From contig JAOUDB010000226.1 in the NCBI GenBank assembly GCA_029859485.1, positions 1 through 5,186 on the forward strand: DNA of 5,186 bases. The letters are read 5' to 3'. Positions 5,049 through 5,186 of the stretch are shown here, piece after piece. This DNA comes from Desulfuromonadales bacterium (GTDB lineage Bacteria > Desulfobacterota > Desulfuromonadia > Desulfuromonadales > BM103). The translations under genes and the position numbers were made by a program. Each line of letters begins with the position of its first letter. Position 1 is the first letter of the stretch. The notes beneath the pieces are model-generated. The model had not been told where the DNA came from, did not search any database, and was given only the letters and a program-made list of their open reading frames with translations.

Positions 5049-5186
5049 TCAGGCTTTCGAGATACGGTCCTTGCCCTGCAACTTAGCGTTGTACATAGCC
5101 TCGTCAGCAAGTTGCACAAGTTGGCCACAAGACTGGACGTTTTTGCTTATGAAGGTTGAGGTCCCTGAACTGACAGTAACCTGTAC
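5049..5186 (-). CDS. GGDEF-domain protein (diguanylate cyclase type), C-terminal end only
   Basis: The minus strand from the right edge to TGA at 5051-5049 gives 45 residues that match the end of a GGDEF domain: VTVSSGTS (the strand following the catalytic half), then LVQLADEAMYNAK and LQGKDRISKA. The ADEAMYxAKxxGxxR signature is characteristic of the family, and the protein ends directly after it, so GGDEF is the last domain. Such domains make cyclic di-GMP from two GTP, although some are inactive. The GGDEF motif, the RxxD inhibitory site and any sensor domain lie outside the window, so activity and input signal cannot be judged. It converges with the methyltransferase gene. Confidence 0.88.
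   Translation of the reverse strand, partial: VQVTVSSGTSTFISKNVQSCGQLVQLADEAMYNAKLQGKDRISKA

Overview
The window looks like chromosomal DNA from an anaerobic, selenoprotein-using delta-type proteobacterium (Desulfuromonadia, i.e. the Geobacter/Desulfuromonas/Pelobacter group). This rests on gene families I recognise: a radical-SAM-like protein N-terminus, a glycine/betaine/D-proline reductase selenoprotein B homologue with an in-frame UGA, a four-cysteine small protein, a GGDEF C-terminus, and REP-like hairpins with a GGGGACAGT core. It is an inference from reading, not a database match.

Layout. (1) 1-266, minus: N-terminus of a probable radical SAM family protein running off the left edge. 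(2) 267-563: divergent intergenic region with a palindrome, a REP-like hairpin and a promoter for the next gene. (3) 564-1490, plus: exported tandem-rhodanese sulfurtransferase. (4) 1523-1552: perfect 13-bp hairpin. (5) 1614-2465, plus: selenoprotein B family protein whose frame continues through UGA at 2133-2135 (Sec174 in a U-G-I-C motif), with a SECIS-like hairpin directly downstream. Standard gene callers would cut it to 173 aa or split it in two. (6) 2639-2668: hairpin terminator between convergent units. (7) 2736-3086, minus: two small genes, a 32-aa one-helix membrane peptide and a 71-aa four-Cys protein. (8) 3087-3674: AT-richer stretch with no confident gene. (9) 3675-4619, plus: homocysteine S-methyltransferase family protein with its zinc cysteines, followed by a clear terminator. 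(10) 4676-5048: non-coding, with a cluster of GC-rich inverted repeats. (11) 5049-5186, minus: C-terminus of a GGDEF (diguanylate cyclase type) protein.

Most genes appear to be separate transcription units, and no single pathway is evident. Sulfur/selenium and thiol chemistry recurs (sulfurtransferase, selenocysteine reductase homologue, zinc-thiolate methyltransferase, Cys-rich small protein), but no functional link is proven. The most notable item is the stand-alone selenoprotein with its SECIS candidate. Second is the pair of tiny minus-strand genes that ordinary annotation would probably miss.
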